From Cochliopodium minus (Eukaryota > Discosea > Himatismenida > Cochliopodiidae): a stretch of DNA of 51,087 nt. Under the pieces are notes generated by a model that saw only the letters and a list, made by a program, of their open reading frames with translations, had not been told where the DNA came from and did not search any database. Where the stretch lies: positions 4,551-55,637 of the forward strand of contig JAMYWO010000262.1 of the NCBI GenBank assembly GCA_024220525.1, written 5' to 3'. Positions 9,898-22,800 of this stretch are shown one piece after another; the stretch's first letter is position 1; each line of letters opens with the position of its first letter. The position numbers were made by a program, and so were the translations under genes.

Positions 9898-12800
9898 TTA
9901 TAAAATTGCACAATTCTTAACATCATTGACACCACCCATTTCCGAAATGAAGAAACCATCGCTTTCAGGAGAGGTGTAAGTATCGTTGTCAGAGTAGAAG
10001 AACTGTTCAATGAAAGGGTTGACAAAGAACTTTTCTGGATCAAAACGGTTTCTTACTTCACGCCACAACTTCAATGCTGTTTTGTACTTGAAATTTCGTC
10101 TCCTTTCTAATTGTTAAAAAATAAAAATAAATAAAAAATAAAAATAAAAAAATAAAAAATAAATAAAAAATAGAAAATGAAAACTTAATATTTTTATATT
10201 GCTATTTACCTTCGTCAAATGGGTAGAAGTAGACTCTCTCATCGTCGTAGACCTTCCTCATGTGCTTCAACATTCCTTTGATAGAACAAAATTGTTTGGC
10301 TAAGTGCAAACGAATGTTGTCACCAAAATGTTCCTATTACAAATCAAAAATCAAAAAAAAAAAAAAAAAATAAAAAAAAAAAAAAAAAATAAAAATTAAA
10401 TTATAAAAATGAAATAATAATAAAATAAAAATAAAAATAATAAATGAAAAAAATTACCTTGTTTTTCATAAAGTTTTTATTCATACGGGTGTAGAACTCA
10501 TCCCAGAAGGGATTGGGGGAATGAGTAACGATTTCAGGAGCTGCAAAGCCAATGTTGTTGATCCCTCTTCTGTCATGGCAGTCTTGTGAGCCCCAATAGG
10601 ATTGACCAGGGATGTATTGCATAGAAACTAAATAGAAAATAACAATAATAAAAAATAACAAAAATAAATAAAAAATAAATAAAAAAAAAATTTAATTTAA
10701 AAAATAAAAAAATTTTACGTGGAGAACCTGATCCTCTTGAAAATCTCATTTCGACATTGATGGTGACTGGGAATTCATTTTTCTGGAAAGCTTTGGCTAT
10801 GCTCTCACAAAGATGTCTTTTTAAAAAAAAAACAAAAATATAAATAAAAATAAAAATAAAAATAAAAATCAAAATAAAAATAAAAAATGAATAAAAAATT
10901 AAAAATAAAAATAAAAAAATCAAAAATCAAAATAAAAATAAATTTCTAAATTATAAAAAAAAATTATTTTAAAAAGGATCTACCTGTACACGTTGGATGC
11001 ATTTCTCAATCCCTCTTTGCTTGACCAACTAGTTTCGATTTCCCACTCAATATCACAAACAGGAACGTGCTACATAAAATTAATAAAAAATAAAAATAAA
11101 AACCAAAAAAAATCAAAAATTATATCAAAAAATTTTTACTTCGACCACAGTGGTAGCATTGATGAGAGGGTGATTGGCAACAAATTGAGGAACTTTCCAT
11201 GCAATTTTCTTTTCCTCGTTACCTAAAATCCTTTGAACTCCAAAGGTGGCAAAAGCGACTATGTGGCCACGAAAATGTTTTCCGATCTTGGAATTGAGTG
11301 CCCACCTATAATATTTAAAAGAAAAATAAATAACATATTATTGTAAATACAAATATTAACAGTAGATTAAAATCAAAAATCAAAAAAATGGAGAACAATA
11401 AATAAAATGAATATAAAAAAGTCAAAAAAAAAATATATGAAAATTAAAATTAAAAAAAACATGAGAAGAAAATAAAAATTTAAACAAAAAAAAAGAAACG
11501 TAAAAGAAATCCTCAAACAAAAAAATTTAAAAAAAAATTTAAACAAAAGAATTATTAAAGAAATAAAAAGAAAAAAAAACAAAAAATGAAAAAATAAAAA
11601 TAAACGAAAATAAGTGAAAATAAATTTTTTTAAATAAAAAACCAAAAAAAAGATAGTAAATGATAACCTCCACATCCTAGTAGAGAAGTTGGCACCCACA
11701 GTCTGGAACAAAAGAGTGGTATAAAAATCAATGGGTTTCTTCTCTACGACGGTGTAACCAGAAGGAGGCTTGTTGGCCATGGTCTTAGTGATGTGGATGG
11801 TGGGGTTGGAGGTGACCTTGGAAAAGAGGATGTCCTTGATGGTGATGTTGCGTCCCTTTTGGGCAAAGGTGAGTGGGTAATGCCAGAACTCGAGCGTGTC
11901 CCATTCGGAGTTTAAGCGGAACAGTTCTTGGCGGGCTTGTTCATTGTCGCCAAAGTACTTATCCCAGCGAACCTTAATTTTTAAAAAAAAAAAATTCAAA
12001 TTTTAATTTAATATTATTTTTTAAAAAAAAAAAACATTAAATTTCTCAATTAAAATTTTAAAAATTAAAATTTTTTGTTTTTTTAATTTTTATTTTAATT
12101 GTTTTTTCATTATTTGGAGTTCTTACCACTTCTGTGACAAAGTAGGCGTCGATCTCAGGGCGGATTACAAGGGTCATGTCGTACACAATCCCAAAAGCAC
12201 CCAAGTTAACTTGAGCAGCCCTCCAAATATCCTCTGGTTCCAAATCCTTGTTTTTTTTTTCGTCATACAACAAAAAGCTTAACAAAAAAAAATTAATGAA
12301 AATAATTTTATAAAATTAAAAAAATATTGTTAATATTATTCAAATAATTTTTTTTAAAAAAAACTATTTTATTTAATGAAATACTTACTCAGGACATTCA
12401 TTTGGAGTGATGGTAATGACTTCACCACTGTAAGTGACAATAGTCATCGCAACCAGAATGTCGCTCAAACAGACACACTTCTTTCCAGTGCCATGCGAGC
12501 TAGTGAAAGCAATTCCACCAATGGTAAAAACCTCTTCGATGGTGGACGCTTCCAAAGAGTATCTCTTGTCTTTTTTATCTGTCAACTCCCATAAATGAAT
12601 CTCAAGAGCTCCTGTGGAGATACCAGGGGAGCAGGTGACTGTAGGGAGAAGCTTGCCTTTTTGTGTGAAGGATGGATGGTCAGTTCTGGGATCTTGATCC
12701 ATGATCTGTACCCTTTCTATTCCTTCTTCATAATTTATCTTTCTGGTGTCAACCAAGATCCCTAATTAAAAAAAAAATTTAAAAAAAATACTAAAACGTT

Positions 12801-14350
12801 ACAAGTTTTTTTTTTATTTCTTTCAGATAAAATTTGAAAAAATTAATCAAAGAAATGAAATTAAAAAAAAAAAATTTTTTTGTGTACCATTGGTTGTTTG
12901 AATTGGCGCCCAACTGTGACTCGAACCAAAAGCCTTGACTTTCAACTTTGTCTTCTCGGCCAACTTGGTGATGGCCTTCAAGTGATCGAGAGTGACAGGA
13001 GAGTTATAGCTGACATGATCCTCCGGCCTAAACTTATTGTTCTGCTGACCTAAAATCTCTCCAGACCTGCTCTCCAAATGAAACTTGTTGTTTTTGAAAC
13101 CCAAGTAACCAGCTGGTTTCTCTCCATCATCTGAAAAGATAAACTTTGCTCTACATTTCAATGTCTCTCCCCAATTAGACCAATATTGTCCTTTTACATG
13201 GTTGATGGGCTTCACTTTGATGAATAATTCGAAGAGGGTCTTGTTAACCATGTTTGCTGCTAGCTCTTGCGCTCTTTTAATGTCTTTCCCGAGCTCGCGG
13301 ATGACATCATGGAATGAGTAGCCGTCTTCTGTCTTGGGGTTGTGGAAGAGACTGCTTTTGATGAAATCCCAGAAATAATACTTGTGCATCTTTTTATCTT
13401 CTTCTCCTTTCTAGGTTATCAAAAAAGAGTTATATTAAGATTGATGTTTTTAATTTCATATCTCAACATAAAGATTCTATATTGTTGCTCATTTTTTAAT
13501 TTTTTAAAAAATTGGATTCTTACCAAATTTTTCTTGTTCATTATCCTTGATCCTTTGCTATTTCTGGGAGAATTTCTTGGAGAATTCTTTGGAGATTCGA
13601 AGAATCCCTTGCTAGGTGAATTCTTGGGAGATTCAGAGAAGGAATTGATGGGAGAATGATTGGGACTGTTGAATTCCATGTAGGAATTTTTGGGAGAGTT
13701 CTTGGGTGAGTCAAATGGATTCTTGCTGCTTCTTTTTGGTACTTCAACTTTCACATGTGGTATCTCTACCCCCTTTTTCATGCTTGGAAATGGAATTTCT
13801 ATATTGGATGGTTTGGGTGGTGTATTGAAAGGTGAGCCCTCATTAGATGAATTATTGTTGCTATTTTCGAAGAAATGCTCGTCTATTGCAATCTCTTTCC
13901 TTGGTTTCTTTGGTCTTATTGTCTCTCTTGGATTCGAGATTATTTTATGGATAAGATCAACATCCATGAATTCTGGTATTTCGAAATCCTTTCCTATCTG
14001 GTTTATTTGATTGTATAGATCAACCACTATGATTTATAAATTTAGGAAATTTGTTGAATAAAATACATATCCAAATGATATAATTTGCTTTAATGCATCA
14101 ATTATAAGTCTGAATGATATAATTTGATGATTAAAATTTCAAAGATAAAATATAATATTCAGTTTCTGATTTTTCTTACAAACATGTTCCGCTGGTTCAT
14201 CTTCATCGAATATGTTGAAATATCTCTTTTCCTTTTCTATCTTTTTATGGATGGTTTCATGCGAAAACTAAATTTATTTTCGAAGAAGGAATGAATTATT
14301 AAAATAATTTTATGATGGGATTGATTGATTGATACTTTTGATTCTTGCAT
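9898..14350 (-). CDS. FAD-linked aldonolactone-oxidase-type enzyme with SP-rich N-terminus and CaaX tail
   Basis: Thirteen exons (14350-14336, 14267-14180, 14026-13524, 13410-12888, 12761-12389, 12277-12127, 11972-11668, 11305-11140, 11069-10984, 10816-10719, 10627-10458, 10333-10210, 10106-9898) sum to 2811 nt, or 936 residues. Residues about 1-200 are low complexity with repeated N-S-P motifs (NSPKNS, ESPKNSP). The catalytic part follows the FAD_binding_4 plus ALO plan. It includes YWSNWGETLKC, VKAFGSSHSWAP (the His in the covalent-flavin position of gulonolactone/arabinonolactone oxidases), FTSSHGTGKKC, NLGAFGIVYDMTLVI and the C-terminal RNRFDPEKFFVNPF. Family members oxidise aldonolactones to ascorbate-like products and make H2O2. 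The protein ends KNCAIL, a perfect CaaX box with Leu, which favours geranylgeranylation and would place the enzyme on a membrane. If the N-terminal exons were a separate gene, an internal Met at 13389 would be the alternative start. Confidence 0.82.
13553..13735 (-). repeat. Coding NSP repeat tract
   Basis: A degenerate repeat of 5-9 codons encodes Ser-Pro-rich units (SPKNSP, SPNHSPINS, SPSKGFFESP, SPRNSPRNS) in exon 3 of the FAD oxidase model. Each SP is a potential proline-directed kinase site. The repeat is in frame with the upstream and downstream exons. Confidence 0.75.
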
Positions 14351-14526
14351 CTCTTATGAGAAAAAAGATGTTCAAACTTTTTTTTATTTTTTTATAAAAC
14401 AAAGATTCATCAAATCTGAATACTTGACAAAAATTTAAAAAGATACATCCATATATGGATTTAAAAAATAACTTGTACTTGGTGATCGAAAGATTCTTTT
14501 GGAGGAAGATTAATTTAATAAAAAAA

Positions 14527-16505
14527 TCATTTATTTCCACTATTATACATTTCATCATTCAATAGAATTACTTCCCTACCAAATCTGAGATTGAAATGAT
14601 CCAAATTTTTATCATCTTGGATATATCCAATTAGATTCTTGGAAATGTTGCAAGGGAGGGAAATCTCATCATTCTTGAAAGCATCAAGCACCAAGATGCA
14701 AGAACGATAAATATAACTCAAACCAAAGATTTTGGATCTAGACATAACATCCTTATGGGAAAGCGATATCTTCTTTCCAGTCACTTGTGAAAACAGTTTC
14801 TCGTATTCAGTGAGAAAGAGCTCGTTGTGGGAGGGATCTTTGAGGACCAACTCAGAGAGTTTGGTGAAGGCAGCCAAAATATCTTTATCTACATTTTCTC
14901 TGCGAGACTCTTCATCACGTTCAGCAGAAGAGAACTTTCTCAAAGATTTTACTATTGAAACAAAAAGTTTTTTTGATTATACATTAAAGTTATTATTTTT
15001 TTTTTTTTAACCTAGTTGTATTCCGTGTTGAACAAAACTTATTGTCCCATTCGTACCCACAGTCTCTAGCTTAAGAAACAACATTTGTTTGTCGTCTTGC
15101 TTTTGAGGGACTTTGCCAAACAATAAGTGCCCTAATAGAAAGTGTTAATTAGAAAAAATGTTTTGATTTCAAAAGAATACCTTTTTCTGCATATAAAAGA
15201 TGGCTTTGTTTGTCTCCATAAAAATCAACTCCAAGTTGTTCATATCCTTGAACGTAATCATTGTTACTCAACCTCAACCTCTTGTAGTGATCAGGTATGT
15301 GCATTTGTAAAGAGTCTACCGCTTCACATTTAGAAATCAGCTGGGAAAAATGGGTCGAGCCAAAGTAGAGCTGGTTGTTGGAAGAAATTTTTTTCACAAT
15401 TTTTTTGATACTTTTTAACTCTCTTTTATACTTTTAAAAAAAAAAGGAAGTAATGTTCAAATTTTAACAAAAATTTTATTTTACACTACATCCTGACAGA
15501 AACTTGAATATTTTGAAGTCTTTCTAGAAATTTAGTTGTTTAAAATTAAATTAATAATTTCAGTGAAAATTTGGCTAAAATTTTACATCTTCAATCATCA
15601 ATGCTCCAGAAATAAAGAGATCTCCCTTTTTAGAAGCAAGGTAGAGAAGTCGCCACATGACAGACATCACCTGGTATTTTACCCTAGTGGGGGTGATTTC
15701 TTCGAAAGGAGTATCCCTGATTCTTTCTAGTAGGTTTTTTCCGTTGCTCACATATTCATCAATCAAAAAGGGGTTGTAATAAAAATTGAAATTGTTTTGC
15801 AATTTGGATAGAAGGACATTTGAATCTTCAATCCTGAAGTCGTTGAAATGATTTGGATATAATTTTGGAAAGCATATGGTGCATACTTCCACGAATTCTC
15901 CATTATCAAAAATAATTCTCTTCAAACATTCTTTACATGTTGGACCTCCACTATTGATATAATAAAATATTTTCTTTGAATTCAGGATAAATATGTTACC
16001 ATGAGATGCAATTATCATCTTTCTTGTTTTCGCATTTTATACAGAGTATACAATTACAAGCATATCCAATCAAAGAAAAGAGAGAATTGAATGTACCTTT
16101 GCATATTGTACAACTATTGATACATTTGAAATTATTTGGTTTATAGAAGGATGTGTTTGTAATATTCTTCGATATGGGTTTATGATTGTAAATTTGCAAT
16201 TCATTCTCTCCTTTAAACTCTATTTGATTCAATTTCAATTCTTCTTCTATAATATTCTTCCTTGATTGATATTCAAACATTTTTTGTTCTATTGTTATCC
16301 AATTATTCTCAAAACTTCTATCTGTAAAATTACACTAAAATGTCATAATACATGATAAAATATTTTTGTAAAAATTACCATTCAATGCTTTTTGTAAAAA
16401 TAAGAGGCATAAAGAATAATTATTCCTTGCTTCTTGCAAATTATTATCTTTATCATTTTGAATCGCTTTATTTACATATTCCAAACCTAATTTTAAATCA
16501 TTCAT
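14527..16505 (-). CDS. MIT domain plus FYVE-like zinc finger protein
   Basis: Exons 16505-16379, 16321-16000, 15950-15587, 15523-15485 (39 nt, optional but in frame), 15430-15181, 15131-15012 and 14951-14527 total 1647 nt, or 548 residues. Residues 1-75 read as an MIT three-helix bundle (GLEYVNKAIQNDKDNNLQEA, then YSLCLLFLQKAL). MIT domains bind ESCRT-III tails. Residues about 105-185 hold eight or more cysteines in a FYVE-like order: CTICKGTF, CNCILCIKC, CISCGGPTCKEC and VCTICFPKLYP. One of these cysteines is created exactly at a splice junction (TG|T). FYVE fingers bind PI3P on endosomes. The remaining 350 residues (YNPFLIDEYVSNGKNLL, FYGDKQSHLLYAEKGH, LFLKLETVG) I do not recognise. The likely role is on endosomal membranes in the ESCRT pathway, inferred from the domains. 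Basic RxHHC residues of canonical FYVE are missing. Confidence 0.7.
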
Positions 16506-16960
16506 TGAAAACTATTTTTATTTTTAATTAATTTGATACAAGTGATTTGGATTTTGATTCTTATTTGACATTTTCCATAAAATCTTTAATTTCACTTAAT
16601 TTAAATTTTCTGTTTTTCGAAATTTTAACGAATTTCTTTGGAGAAATTTCTTTGATTAATTTCCCTCTATAAAAAATTGAAAAACAACATATATATCCAA
16701 TTTTGTGAGATGGGATCTTTGGGGATGTATAATCGGGCATATATGATCAATCATATATTAATTTTTATCTTAATATACGAATTAAGGTAAATATTTTTCA
16801 TTTTTTTTTTTGAATTCTTTGAAAGATATGAGGGATGTAAAATAGGATCTTTTTTGATTGGAAAGGAAATCATTGGCATTCAAATTATTTAAAAATAAAT
16901 TTTTAGATTGAATCCAAAAACATTAAATTTAAATAAAAAAAAAAGAATATTGTTGGAATA
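16506..16960. promoter_or_regulatory. Divergent intergenic region between the MIT/FYVE gene and OvoA
   Basis: These 455 bases separate two start codons that face away from each other, so they must hold both promoters. They are AT-rich with T runs (16800-16812). A short palindromic patch ATATGATCAATCATAT lies at about 16740-16755. No consensus core promoter can be asserted. Confidence 0.35.
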
Positions 16961-19703
16961 ATGAAATTGCTATTTGCACTTCTTTTGATATCCATCATAT
17001 ATTGTCAGGAGAAAGCGTAAGATTTATTTATCCATTTTGAAATCAATTGGTTAAACTCATTTCTTCAAAGACATTGTGATGATAACATTTGCACAAAAGT
17101 AATATTGACTTTTATAGCATTCATAAATTCATTCAATAATTTTGGTTTCATTTTAGGGAACAAAATGTAAGAAATTTTTTAACAAGATTATTTTTCCGGT
17201 TGAATTAAATTAAAAAATAATAGCAACATCAAAAATAAAATTTTTGGACAGGACCTCAACAACTCCCCTTCTCACTGCCGAGAATCGTCATATATGGAGA
17301 GAATTGGTTAGAGAAAGATTTTTAGAATCATTCGATAATTATGAGCAATTATTTTCATCATTGAATGTGGAAAAGGCATTTGTATACAGATCTGAGCCTT
17401 TAAGGTTATTTTTCCATTATATTAAATCAAATTAAAAAAAAATTTTAATATTCGACACATATTCAACATATTCTTTATATATATTAATTAATTTATTAAT
17501 CAGACATCCATTGATATTCTATTATGGACATACTGCCACATTTTATATAAATAAATTCGTCACAGCTGGGATAATAGATCCTAGAGGAAGAGTAAATCCA
17601 AAGATTGAAAGTTTGATGGCAGTTGGAGTGGATGAAATGTCTTGGGATACTCTTTTACCAGAAAATTTTTTTTGGCCAAGCAGCTCGGTAATAAGGGAAT
17701 ATCGCCAAAAAGTAAGAGAATTGACTTTGAATTTGATTGATACCCTCGAGATACCAAATGTATTTTCAACCAAATCTCCATGGTGGATAATCATGATGGG
17801 TATAGAACATGAGAGAATCCATCTAGAAACATCTGCAGTAATCTTGAGAAGAATGCCAATAGAATATGTCACCATTCCTACCTTATCCAGATTCTTGGAA
17901 TTGAATCCTAACGGCACCTATTGGCTCAATGGAATGCAAAAGATTGCATCAAGTGGAATCCAAGAAAGGGAATTTGATTATTCAAAGCCTGTCGATTTGG
18001 AGGGAAGGGAATCAGTGTGGGGTATTACTAAAATAGAATCCCAGAATGTTACTGTTGGAAGAGGAAGCTATGCTACTGCTGCATCAGATGGAATCTATGG
18101 ATGGGATAATGAATTTGGCTCAGATACATTTAAGATTCCTAGTTTCGGAGCAAGAAATACTCTCATCACAAATTCTGATTTCTTCAAGTTTTGGAAAGCT
18201 GATGGGTACAACACTCAGAAGTACTGGACTGAAGAAGGGTGGAAATGGGCTCAAACCACCAAGTTCAAACGCCCATTGTTTTGGTCGGACGACGCACAGA
18301 CTGTAAGGACTCTCTTCAATGTCATTCCTATGCCATGGAGTTGGCCTGTGGAAGTAAACAACTACGAAGCGGAGGCTTTTTCAATTTGGGTAACTGAAAA
18401 ATTGAAAAATTCCAAGGAATACTCTGGGAATTACATATGGCGTCTTCCAAGTGAGCACGAATTTGTTGCATTTAGAAGACATGTACTCCCTGATAATTCC
18501 GTTTTGAGGGATGAAAAAGCAAACACAGGTTACACTTTTGGAGGTCCTTCTTCTGTATCTCTTAATGGTGATCTTAGTGATGTTGTTGGTAATGTATGGC
18601 AATGGGGAAGCACATGTATCTATCCTTTTTATGGGTTTGAGACACATCCTGCTTATGATGATTTCACTGTTCCCACTTTTGATGGAAGACACGCAATGAT
18701 TTTTGGGGGATCTTACTCTTCAAGCGGAAATTTGGAAACTATTTACTCTCGTTATGCTTTCAGAAGACACTTTTATCAATTTGCAGGATTTCGCCTCATT
18801 TATGCTCCTCCTCTTTCTGCTAAGAATGAACAAGTTATTTCTGGACGTTTGCTTTACGAAGCAGAAACTGCTACTGCTCTTTCTACTGAGTTTCTTTACG
18901 GTCCTGAATCACCACTTGCACCAGAAAACGCAAAGAAAAGCTTCCCTGTTAGATGTTCTGAAATCGCCATTGGAATTTTTAAAGAATTCAATGGTAGATT
19001 GCCTAACAAAGTAGCTGACATTGGTTGTGGTGCTGGTCGTGCATCTTTTGAAATGGCCAAAATGGCACCAGAATCATTTGTTATCGGAATTGATTTTAGT
19101 ACCACTTTTATTCGTGTTGCTCACAGATTACAAACTACCGGATCACTCGCTTACAATATCCCAAAACAAGGTGATATCCCTCAATATAGAACCATCAATG
19201 CTTTGGATCTTAATATTACCGAAGATATTAATCGTCGTGTAAAGTTTATTCAAGCAGATGCCCACAATATTCCTGAATTTCTCGATCAAATTTCTTTGAG
19301 TAATTTTGATCTCATTTTCGCATCCAATCTCATTGATCATCTCTACGATCCTCCCTTGTTTTTTGATAATTTATTTAAAAGATTGAATGATGATTCCATC
19401 TTGGTACTCATTTCTCCATACAACTGGAAAACTGAGTACACTCCAAAAGAGAAGTGGATAGGAGCCAGACAAATTGACGCTGAATTTATTTCTACTGAAC
19501 GTGCTTTGTAAAATTTTTCTTTTTTTTTTTTTTAAATTTCAATGTTGACAACATATTTTTCAATAATCAACAGAAAGGAATTTTTCTTAAGTATTGGTTG
19601 GGAACAAATCAAAGAGATGGACATCCCTTACTACTTCAGAGAAACTGAACGTCAGGGCGAATACACATACTCTCAATTGAGTGCTTGGAGGAAAATCAAA
19701 TAA
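16961..19703 (+). CDS. ovoA: Ovothiol synthase (5-histidylcysteine sulfoxide synthase/methyltransferase) with signal peptide
   Basis: Exons 16961-17016, 17071-17098, 17157-17166 (10 nt), 17224-17404, 17504-19507 and 19574-19703 sum to 2409 nt, or 802 residues. The protein opens with a hydrophobic signal-like segment (MKLLFALLLISIIYCQ) and a short Cys-containing linker. The DinB-like domain follows (YYGHTATFYINKF and HERIHLE, giving the three-His iron site). Next comes the FGE-sulfatase fold (NNYEAEAFSIWV, GNVWQWGSTCIYPF, FGGSYSSSGNL, AGFRLIYAPP). The C-terminal methyltransferase has SAM motif VADIGCGAGRASFE and FDLIFASNLIDHL. OvoA joins the sulfur of cysteine to histidine using O2 and Fe(II); its methyltransferase domain makes the N-methyl group of ovothiol, an antioxidant thiol. 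There is no Met in the 60-codon exon 4, so translation must start in the upstream exon that encodes the signal-like segment. Three tiny exons keep phase. Confidence 0.93.
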
Positions 19704-19829
19704 TTAATTAATTAATTATTTATTGTTTGATATAGAAAACTTTGAAATTTTAACAAGAACATTTTGCTTTTTAAAAAATCAAAATAAAATTAAAAATATA
19801 AAAAAAAAAAAAAAATTGTTGATAAATAT

Positions 19830-22800
19830 ATGAGAAAAAGTGAAAGAAAAAGAAAGCAAGTGGTAAATTTTTAAAATTATTCATGAAAAGAATTTATATT
19901 TTATTGAAAAAAAGCAACAAAAACAAGGGTAATATTTGTCAGCCTAAAATTTTCTCAAATGTGAAATAAATTTATTTATTATCTTTCAAAAGATTCATTG
20001 ATGAATATGAGGATTCGGAAGAAGAGAAATTAATAGAGAACAAGAAGAAGAAAACCCAAGAATTAACAAGGAAGATATCTGATATAACTCCATTGAACCG
20101 AATGGATAAAATAGATGAGACCATTCCAAGAGGAGCAATGGCTGCATTTTTCTCTTATCTCACAACAGAAGAATTAGTGTAAGAAAATTCCAATATATTG
20201 ACTCAAAATTTTCATCTTGATTATCTCAAATGAATAAACGTTTTTTTAAATATAATTTTTGATGATAAAGAGTTTTGTTCCTTATAAATTTTAACTTTAC
20301 AAAAATTTCAAATTTACTTTCAACTTTTCAAATGATGGATTAATAAGTAAATGTTCAATGGTTTCGAAATCTTGGTTCCAAATGGCCAAAACCAAGAGGT
20401 TGTGGAAGAGGATTGTGCTGGATGATCATCCCAACATGACCGATTCCAACTTTAAATTTTTCGTGTCCGAGTATTTGGAGAACAAAAACTTTGTTACTCT
20501 TAGAATGAATAAATGCACGGAAATAACTGATTTTGGTTTTCGTCATTTGGTGAAAGGTAAAAAAATTTCATTTTTTTTTTTTCCATGAAAATTTGTTAAG
20601 TAAAAATGATCTTACTATTGATATGATGATAGTTTGGAACTCATGTTGAGATAGAAATTGTTCAAAATTATATGGCAAAGATCAAATTCTCACAAAATTT
20701 TTTTCTTTTTTTTAGTATTTTATTGTTTGATATTTTTATTGATATTATTTATTAATTTTATTCAATTTGTATTTTCATATTTTTTTTTTTTTTTTCATTT
20801 AAATATTGTTGATTTACTTTTTTAATGTTTATTAAATAAAGTTTCAAGTGGACTTACAGAACTGCACCTTACCTATTGTGGTGCAGATTTAACAGGAGCC
20901 AGTTTGGGTGAAGTTCTCAACCAATGCGGAGAAAACCTCGAAAAGTTAACATTGGAGCTCAGCTTCTCTTTGTTCAAGGGGTTGACCAAACCCTTGGACC
21001 CAAAGAAATTTCAGTTCAAAAAACTTTCTTATTTAAAGTTGGCTTGTGTCTCTAATAGTTCAAGAATAATCAAACCTTTTGTAAAAAAAATTTTTGATAA
21101 CATGCAGTTTAGTTTATTCAAATTTTTTTTTGAATTATTTATTTCATTTAAAATTACAAAAACAGTTTGATTTTTTAATTTTTTGATTTTTATTTTTATC
21201 GACATTTTTAACTTAATATGTTTTCATTCATTTATTTTCTTTTCATTAATCATTCATTCATTTTATATTTATTTTTATTGTAAAGGTAGAGAAATACGGA
21301 GCAAGCAAAACACTAAAAACACTGATCATCAACGACACAAAATACTTCAGCGACCTTCCCAACATCATCTCCTCATGCAATCTCCTCACCCACTTTGAGT
21401 GCTCTCCGGAATTCTCCGAACAAAAGGAGTTGAAACACTTCTACATCAATGGTGTTTCTTTGGACTGTTTGTTCTTGAATCTCAACCCCGAAAAATTTAC
21501 TACCTTTAAAATATGTGCTTATCTCAATTCTGGTCAAGTCAAACACTTGAAGAGTTTTCCCAATTTGCTCCACTTCGAGTGTTCTGTAAAAAAAAAAACC
21601 TTTTTCACATTTTTTTTTTGTTATTTGTTAAAGTTTGATTATATTTTTTAATTTTTATTTTTTCTTTATTTTAATAATTTTTCAAAAGATTTTTATTATT
21701 ATATTTTATTTTCATTAATTTTATATTTTTGATTTTATTTTTCACTGAATTGTATATTTTCATTATTTTTTTTTTTATTTTCATTATTTTTTTTTAATTT
21801 TTATATTATTCATTCTATTTTCTATTTTGTTTTTTTAGGGCTTCACTCCAGACATGATCAAATACTTCAACCCAAAAAATTTGCTCTCACTCACCATCAG
21901 CTTCAGCTACAACCACTTAATTTTACCTCCAGACTCCTTCACCAATCTCAAGCGTTTCACAAGCAGATCCAACACAGACAAGTTTGATTCATTCCTTAAT
22001 TTTAATCAATAAAAAAAAAAATTATTTTTTTATTTTTTATTTTGACCATCTCAGCGCCACTGTTAGTTCAATCATCAAAGGGAGCCATTCTACTCTGGAG
22101 GAAATCAATGTCACTTTCCCCACTTATTACTAGTTAATTTTTTTTTGAATATTGTTCTATTTAAATTTGTTTTTTTTAATTTTTATTTTTTTATTTTTTT
22201 TAATTTTTATTTTTTTTATTTTTTTATTTTTTTTAATTTATTTATTTATTTTTTATATTTATTTTTAATTATTTTTTTAATTAATTTTTTTGTTTCTTCA
22301 TTTTTATTCAGCGTTGAATATGCCGATGTGATGGAGGAAATAGACACTTGCCTGAGCCTCAAGAAATTGTCTTTAGTTAGCATTTCTAACCAATGCATAG
22401 GAGTCATCACAAAACTACCTCCCTCCATTGAAGAACTTCATATAGGTAAATATTAAAAAACAAAAAATAAAAAATAAAAAATAAAAAATAAAAAATAAAA
22501 AATAAAAAATAAAAAATAAAAAATAAAAATATAAAATAAAAATTAAAAAAAATAAAAAATAAAAATTTAATTCAAAAAAAAAAAAGAACCCACCATCAGA
22601 GAAGGCACCCAAACATTGGAAGATCTGGTCACTTCTTTCAACAAAATTCCCTCCCTCACATCCCTCTCCATCAAGTTTACGAACCTCAAAGAAGACAACT
22701 GCAGTCTTGTTCCCAAAATCAAATTGGTGCTCCCTTTCTTGTCTAAACTCTCTTTACAGTTTGTTAATTGTCCTTCTTTTGATCTTCTCTCTTTTTTGTC

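Noticed and set aside
11373-11660. Long hydrophobic minus-strand frame (FLFFHFLFFFL type)
   Set aside because: It is translated A/T-rich intron of the FAD oxidase gene; the real exon ends at 11668 with a GT donor.
17543-17917. Minus-strand frame of 124 codons
   Set aside because: Antisense shadow of the OvoA coding exon with no motif.
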